A stretch of 64,000 nt of DNA from Paenibacillus sp. FSL R5-0345 (lineage in GTDB: Bacteria; Bacillota; Bacilli; Paenibacillales; Paenibacillaceae). The stretch covers positions 124,001 through 188,000 of the forward strand of contig NZ_CP009281.1 in NCBI RefSeq assembly GCF_000758585.1, given 5' to 3'. Every line of letters begins with the position of its first letter. The stretch's first letter is position 1. Positions 60,207-64,000 of the stretch are shown one piece after another. The position numbers and the translations under genes were made by a program. The notes under the pieces are model-generated. The model had not been told where the DNA came from. It saw nothing but the letters and a program-made list of their open reading frames with translations, and ran no database searches.

Positions 60207-61310
60207 ATGATGATGAATTTCTCAAAAGAAATAGTACGCAAATGGGGCATAGGCTTGATGTCGGCGGGGTTATTGCTTGGTGGAGGATTACTGCCTGTTG
60301 AGACTGGTTATGCAGCATCGGATCAGACGAAGAGTGTGGCTATTGCTTCAAGTATAGTTTTGAAGGCAAACGGGATGATTTCTCAGCAGACAGGTATTTT
60401 GCAGGAAGGGAAGGCATGGGTGCCGATCACCTTTATGCGTGATGTGCTGCGATTACCACTTACTTATGATAAAAAAGAAAATGCATATACGATTGGAAAG
60501 GGAACGATAAAAACTAAGTTCATGTTATCTAGCTATGGAAATTCTATTTGGGTGAACAATTATTACATTCGAGAATATGAAGGAAAGCTAATTAACAATC
60601 GGCTTTATGTTCCATCAGGCCTGTTGAATGATTATTTGGGTTATAAAGTAGATTGGAGTCGGGACTCTGGTAGGCTGAACGTGGTGAACAGACCACTGAA
60701 CGTGCTGACAGTAACCACTGAAACCTATGCTAAGGATCGGCAAGAGGCTTTTATCCAGCTTGATTATCCGAAGATCAGTGGATTAAGTAATTCCAATGCG
60801 CAGCAGGCAATTAATAATACTTTGAAGGAAAGTGTTATGAAATTTGCGGCTGGTGCAGAACAGGATATCTCCGATCGGACCGGGTCAGAGCCTAAGTATA
60901 CCTATGATATAGATTATGTGGTGACCTACAATCAGAATGGTGTGATCAGTTTAGTGATGTCACAGTATAGCGATACGGGCGGCGCTCATGGCATGACTAA
61001 TCGTGAGGCATTTACTTTTTCACTTAAGGATGGCAAACGTCTATTGCTGGGTGATTTGTTTGGTGCTAATCCCAACTACAAACAACAGCTAAATGCCAAG
61101 CTGAACAAGCTGGTAAAAGCGGAGGAAAGTTATTTGGGAGGATTCAACGGATTGAATACGGAGAAGTATTTTTATCTGAAGGATGATCAGGTCGTGCTGT
61201 TCTTCCAATTGTATGAATACACAGCTTATGCTGCGGGATTCCCGGAATATCCCTTTACTTTCAAAGAACTGTTGCCGGAAGGCGGTAGCCCATTTGCTGC
61301 TGTAAAATAA
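60207..61310 (+). CDS. Exported protein with copper-amine-oxidase-N and DUF3298 domains
   Basis: 368 residues. A signal peptide of about 37 residues is likely (GLLLGGGLLPVETGYAASD). A copper amine oxidase N-terminal-like domain follows (~45-155, with WVPITFMRDVLRLPLTYDKK and LYVPSGLLNDYLGYKVDW). A DUF4163/DUF3298 (PdaC/RsiV-like) region comes last (~165-355), with YSDTGGAHGMTNREAFTFSL and LLLGDLF. Such domains occur in wall-associated proteins and some anti-sigma factors. No transmembrane anchor is seen after the signal. Three ATG codons in a row follow GGGGAGG; the first is used. Confidence 0.85.
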   Translation: MMMNFSKEIVRKWGIGLMSAGLLLGGGLLPVETGYAASDQTKSVAIASSIVLKANGMISQQTGILQEGKAWVPITFMRDVLRLPLTYDKKENAYTIGKGTIKTKFMLSSYGNSIWVNNYYIREYEGKLINNRLYVPSGLLNDYLGYKVDWSRDSGRLNVVNRPLNVLTVTTETYAKDRQEAFIQLDYPKISGLSNSNAQQAINNTLKESVMKFAAGAEQDISDRTGSEPKYTYDIDYVVTYNQNGVISLVMSQYSDTGGAHGMTNREAFTFSLKDGKRLLLGDLFGANPNYKQQLNAKLNKLVKAEESYLGGFNGLNTEKYFYLKDDQVVLFFQLYEYTAYAAGFPEYPFTFKELLPEGGSPFAAVK

Positions 61311-61419
61311 ATAGAGAAGTTGTAACCGCTAGTGTCACCACTGGACATCTCCCCCTTACCAGAATCACCTCGAATTCATATGCTAAATGGAGTAACTAGT
61401 TTATGAACGGGGGAGAGCT

Positions 61420-62058
61420 ATGAGCTATCAATACACTGCAATTGGCGATTCCTTGACGACTGGATTTGGCGCTCTGCCAGGTAACGGTTTTGTACCGGTG
61501 TACCGTAGAATGGCGGAAGGGAGACTGCGTTCTAATGTAGCCTCTACGAATTTGGGCGTGAATGGATTGACTACTTCTGAACTGGAACAGCGGCTACGGG
61601 GGAGTGCAATGACTCGCGAAGCCATTCGAGCAGCCGACATCATCACTCTATCCATCGGTGGCAACGATTTAATCCATGCTGCGAAGGCTGTAGCTAGACA
61701 ACCTGAAAATTTATCTAAAGAGCTGCGAAGATCATTGCAAGAATGCAAACAAAATTTTGCTGCAATTATGAGTATCCTCTTCCAATTGAAGACGGGAACG
61801 CGTAGACCTTTTATCATTCGGATTGTGGGACTGTATAATCCTTATCCTCAGGTAGTGGGTGCTACAGAGTGGGTGCGGCAGTTTAACCGCTATGCCTCAC
61901 AGTACAGTAGCCGAGTATGTGGGTTTGCTTCTATCTATAGTGAGTTTGCAGGAAATGAGAGAGGGCTATTATCGATTGACCACTTACATCCGAATGGCCG
62001 AGGCTACCGTGTGATTGCTGAGAAACTCGATGCGCTTGGATATGGCGGTTTGATTTAA
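61420..62058 (+). CDS. SGNH/GDSL-family hydrolase
   Basis: 212 residues. Block I AIGDSLTTGFGA (nucleophile Ser), block II Gly in LGVNGLTTSEL, block III SIGGNDL and block V DHLHPNGRGY (catalytic Asp and His). All four consensus residues are present. No signal peptide, so it is probably cytoplasmic, unlike the preceding two exported proteins. The substrate (an ester of lipid, glycan or acyl group) cannot be assigned. GGGGGAGAG precedes the ATG. Confidence 0.9.
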   Translation: MSYQYTAIGDSLTTGFGALPGNGFVPVYRRMAEGRLRSNVASTNLGVNGLTTSELEQRLRGSAMTREAIRAADIITLSIGGNDLIHAAKAVARQPENLSKELRRSLQECKQNFAAIMSILFQLKTGTRRPFIIRIVGLYNPYPQVVGATEWVRQFNRYASQYSSRVCGFASIYSEFAGNERGLLSIDHLHPNGRGYRVIAEKLDALGYGGLI

Positions 62059-62091
62059 CTGAGATTCGTATGGAGTGGTGGTCTGAAAAGT

Positions 62092-62138
62092 AAAGAGGCT
62101 GTGCGCTAACCATCAAGTGGATAGGGCACAGCCTCTTT
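62092..62138. terminator. Terminator between the SGNH gene and clpP
   Basis: AAAGAGGCTGTGC pairs with GCACAGCCTCTTT over 13 bp. It lies between two converging genes and can serve both. Confidence 0.88.
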
Positions 62139-62153
62139 GCGTTGTTTTATAGC

Positions 62154-62750
62154 TTACACACCGCTAGGCAGTGTTTTCTCGATGACTTTATCAACGATAC
62201 CGTAAGTTGCCGCGTCTGCAGCAGTCATGAAGTAATCACGATCTGTATCCTTCTCAATACGTTCTAGCGGTTGACCCGTACGTTCTGCAAGAATACGATT
62301 CAACTTATCACGCAATTTGAGGATACGGCGGGCACGGATTTCGATATCCGTTGCTTGACCTTGAGCACCACCCAGAGGTTGGTGAATCATGATCTCACTG
62401 TTAGGCAGTGCGAAGCGTTTGCCTTTAGCGCCAGCGTTAAGTAGGAATGCTCCCATGGAAGCTGCCATACCTACACAGATGGTGGAAACATCCGGTTTAA
62501 TGTACTGCATTGTATCAAAAATAGCCATACCTGCAGTAATGGAACCGCCGGGGCTATTCACGTAAAGGTGAATGTCCTTATCCGGATCTTCGGCAGCCAA
62601 GAACAGCATTTGTGCGATGATAGAATTGGCTACCACGTCATTAACCTCCGTTCCAAGGAAAATGATGCGGTCCTTCAGCAGGCGGGAATAGATGTCATAA
62701 GCGCGCTCACCGCGGTTGCTCTGTTCTACTACCATAGGAATATAACTCAC
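62154..62750 (-). CDS. clpP: ATP-dependent Clp protease proteolytic subunit
   Basis: Serine protease that forms the tetradecameric chamber used with ClpC, ClpX or ClpE. 198 residues. Catalytic Ser in [14 protein letters not shown], His in MIHQPLGG and Asp in [10 protein letters not shown]. The N-terminus [20 protein letters not shown] matches Bacillus ClpP. Translation starts at GTG (62750) eight bases after AAGGAGG. The promoter overlaps a CtsR operator, so the gene should be induced by heat and protein stress. Confidence 0.97.
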   Translation of the reverse strand: MSYIPMVVEQSNRGERAYDIYSRLLKDRIIFLGTEVNDVVANSIIAQMLFLAAEDPDKDIHLYVNSPGGSITAGMAIFDTMQYIKPDVSTICVGMAASMGAFLLNAGAKGKRFALPNSEIMIHQPLGGAQGQATDIEIRARRILKLRDKLNRILAERTGQPLERIEKDTDRDYFMTAADAATYGIVDKVIEKTLPSGV

Positions 62751-62815
62751 GTGGAAAACCTCCTTGATATTGGTTCTTCAAATGTATTCATTTTTACTCT
62801 TGCCGTATTACCCAC

Positions 62816-62855
62816 ATGATAAACAAATTCAAACAAAAAGTCAAAGAAAGTCAAA
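62816..62855 (-). promoter_or_regulatory. clpP promoter with overlapping CtsR operator
   Basis: On the reverse strand TTGACT (62844-62839), 17 bases, TATCAT (62821-62816). The + strand sequence AGTCAAAGAAAGTCAAA (62839-62855) matches the CtsR heptamer repeat RGTCAAANANRGTCAAA exactly and covers the -35. Confidence 0.9.
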
Positions 62856-62864
62856 CTTATATTC

Positions 62865-62893
62865 AAAAAAAAGAGCCGACACGCGGCTCTTTG
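62865..62893 (-). terminator. Terminator of tRNA-Arg
   Basis: On the reverse strand AAAGAGCCG-CGTGT-CGGCTCTTT is followed by a run of T, 51 bases after the tRNA end. Confidence 0.88.
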
Positions 62894-62943
62894 GTTAAGT
62901 AGTAGTATAGGCACTACTAAATTATGTACAAAAGTGAAATTAA

Positions 62944-63018
62944 TGGCGCGCCCGCCAAGAATCGAACTTGGATCTCAGGCTTCGGAGGCCTACGTCATAT
63001 CCATTGGACCACGGGCGC
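62944..63018 (-). tRNA. tRNA-Arg (CCG)
   Basis: 75 nt with encoded CCA on the reverse strand. Acceptor GCGCCCG/CGGGCGC, anticodon CCG in CTCCGAA, T-arm CAAGTTCGATTCTTG. It is a single-gene unit with its own terminator. Confidence 0.95.
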
Positions 63019-63237
63019 AACAAAAATGATTATAATACAATTTCTTTGCAATTGCAATGAATTAATAATGCTGTGCACGGACTCTACCCCTTGTCTTCAA
63101 GGTGGACAAGCGTATATTGTCTTTCACTGAGCGATAGAATCTGGATTGTTAATTACAGGTTTTAGGAACCGTACCTCTTTCCCGATCTTATAAATGTATA
63201 AGAAGACAAGCGCTTGAGAATTCTACTCTCGGAAGAC

Positions 63238-63266
63238 TTGCACTTCGAGCAATATTTGGTTAGAAT
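63238..63266 (+). promoter_or_regulatory. Promoter of cggR
   Basis: TTGCAC, 17-base spacer, TAGAAT, with the CggR operator beginning six bases later. The stretch 63019-63237 to its left shows no gene. Confidence 0.7.
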
Positions 63267-63271
63267 ATGAG

Positions 63272-63307
63272 TGGGACTTAAAAAGTTTACCCGGGACATT
63301 TTGAGAC
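63272..63307 (+). promoter_or_regulatory. CggR operator
   Basis: TGGGAC-N6-AGTT-N4-CGGGAC-N6-AGAC reproduces the layout of the B. subtilis site, CGGGAC-N6-TGTC-N4-CGGGAC-N6-TGTC, with the same spacing and only a few changes in the half-sites. It lies just downstream of the promoter, where CggR blocks elongation until fructose-1,6-bisphosphate accumulates. Confidence 0.82.
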
Positions 63308-63352
63308 CATGAACAAGGGAATAGAGGAAGACGAAGTTGCAGGAGTGAAAGT

Positions 63353-64000
63353 ATGCGTAATTTATTAGATATCCAAAAGCAGCTTCTGCCTGATCTCATG
63401 GAAACCCTTAAGAGACGGTACACGATTCTTCATCAGATCATGCTGTCCGATATAATTGGGCGCAGAACGCTTGCCGCTTCGCTTGATATGACTGAGCGGG
63501 TACTGCGTGCCGAGACGGATCTTCTGAAATCGCAAGGGCTCATTGAGATCGAGAGCGTTGGTATGCGCATTAGCGCTGCTGGACGTAGGCTGCTTGATTT
63601 GCTAGAGCCGGTCGTTAAGAGCCTGTTTGGTCTGGATGAGCTGGAAGAGAAAATTCGGGCAACGTATGGTCTGGATAAAGTTATTGTGGTGCCGGGTGAT
63701 TGTGAGTCATCGCCATTCACCAAACGTGAACTCGGCCGAGCAGGTGCAAAAGCGCTGCTTAGTGTACTTCGTACAGATGATATTGTTGCTGTCACTGGTG
63801 GATCAACGCTTGCCGATATGGCTGATCAACTGACACCGCCGTTATCCCTTTCCTATAAGAACGCTTGGTTTGTTCCGGCGCGTGGTGGATTAGGAGAGAG
63901 TATGGAGATTCAAGCCAATACGATTGCCTCAACAATGGCAAAACGGGTAGGAGCGAATTACCGGTTGCTGCATGTACCTGATTTACTTAGTGGGGATGCC
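63353..64000 (+). CDS. cggR: Central glycolytic genes regulator CggR (SorC family), 5' part
   Basis: 216 codons are visible before the window ends. The start is MRNLLDIQKQLLPDLMETLK, as in Bacillus CggR. A winged helix-turn-helix follows (LAASLDMTERVLRAETDLL), then the SorC-type sugar-phosphate domain (DIVAVTGGSTLADMADQL, VPARGGLGESMEIQANTIA). CggR represses the gapA-pgk-tpi-pgm-eno operon and its own gene. GAPDH and the rest would be expected beyond the right edge. AGGAGTG precedes the ATG. Truncated only by the window. Confidence 0.94.
   Translation, partial: MRNLLDIQKQLLPDLMETLKRRYTILHQIMLSDIIGRRTLAASLDMTERVLRAETDLLKSQGLIEIESVGMRISAAGRRLLDLLEPVVKSLFGLDELEEKIRATYGLDKVIVVPGDCESSPFTKRELGRAGAKALLSVLRTDDIVAVTGGSTLADMADQLTPPLSLSYKNAWFVPARGGLGESMEIQANTIASTMAKRVGANYRLLHVPDLLSGDA

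Overview
The window is a chromosomal stretch of a low-GC, spore-forming Firmicute, most likely Paenibacillus or a close relative. The evidence is direct. It carries Spo0F and BofA, a Bacillus-type large SRP RNA, an rpoE-pyrG-spo0F-fba-murA-rho-rpmE backbone, the dnaX-ybaB-recR-yaaL-bofA block next to an rRNA operon, and CtsR-, CggR- and sigma-H-type control sites. No phage, plasmid, CRISPR or toxin gene was seen; the only mobile element is one IS3-family (IS150-like) insertion.

Layout. 1-6.2 kb: the end of a DUF1934 gene, argS, a reverse-strand subtilase, rpoE, and pyrG with what looks like a CTP-sensing attenuator. 6.2-12.6 kb: spo0F (sigma-H promoter), fba, murA, rho, an uncharacterised radical SAM gene and rpmE. 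12.6-14.3 kb: SRP RNA whose terminator hairpin is split by the IS. 14.3-17.8 kb: dnaX, ybaB, recR, yaaL, bofA. 17.8-24.1 kb: an rRNA operon in the unusual order 16S-5S-tRNA-Ile-tRNA-Ala-23S, followed by eight tRNAs. 24.2-30 kb: a PucR-type regulator, an MsmX/UgpC-like sugar ABC ATPase, and hprK-lgt-ppaX-acetyltransferase. 30-34.2 kb: two tandem membrane acyltransferases and a reverse-strand gluconokinase. 34.4-43.9 kb: a complete histidine operon (hisZGDBHAF, hisIE, hisJ) ending in a prs gene that can supply its PRPP. 44-47 kb: a TPR protein with a terminator-like leader, and trxB. 47-54.7 kb: hexuronate catabolism (uxaC, a LacI regulator, uxaB, uxaA) and a DUF1858/DUF438 pair behind an FNR-like site. 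54.8-59.2 kb: glcK, rapZ, yvcK, whiA and an HPr-family gene. 59.2-64 kb: two exported proteins (one behind an ECF-sigma-type promoter), an SGNH hydrolase, clpP (CtsR site), tRNA-Arg and the start of cggR (CggR operator).

Functional themes. Carbon-flux genes recur: fba, hprK, HPr, ppaX, glcK, yvcK, gntK, the uxa genes and cggR. HprK phosphorylates Ser46 of HPr, PpaX removes the pyrophosphate this cycle produces, and the HPr-like gene downstream of whiA has both His15 and Ser46.

The most unusual non-coding signals are: (i) a roughly 100-bp dispersed two-hairpin repeat present four times, one copy supplying the last codons and stop of hisH; (ii) five 15-bp imperfect palindromes packed between hisA and hisF; (iii) the IS inserted exactly at a terminator loop after the SRP RNA; (iv) a 39-codon leader ORF inside a long inverted repeat before rho; (v) an attenuator-like leader before the TPR gene. 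No wholly new multi-gene system could be demonstrated. All calls come from reading the sequence without database searches.
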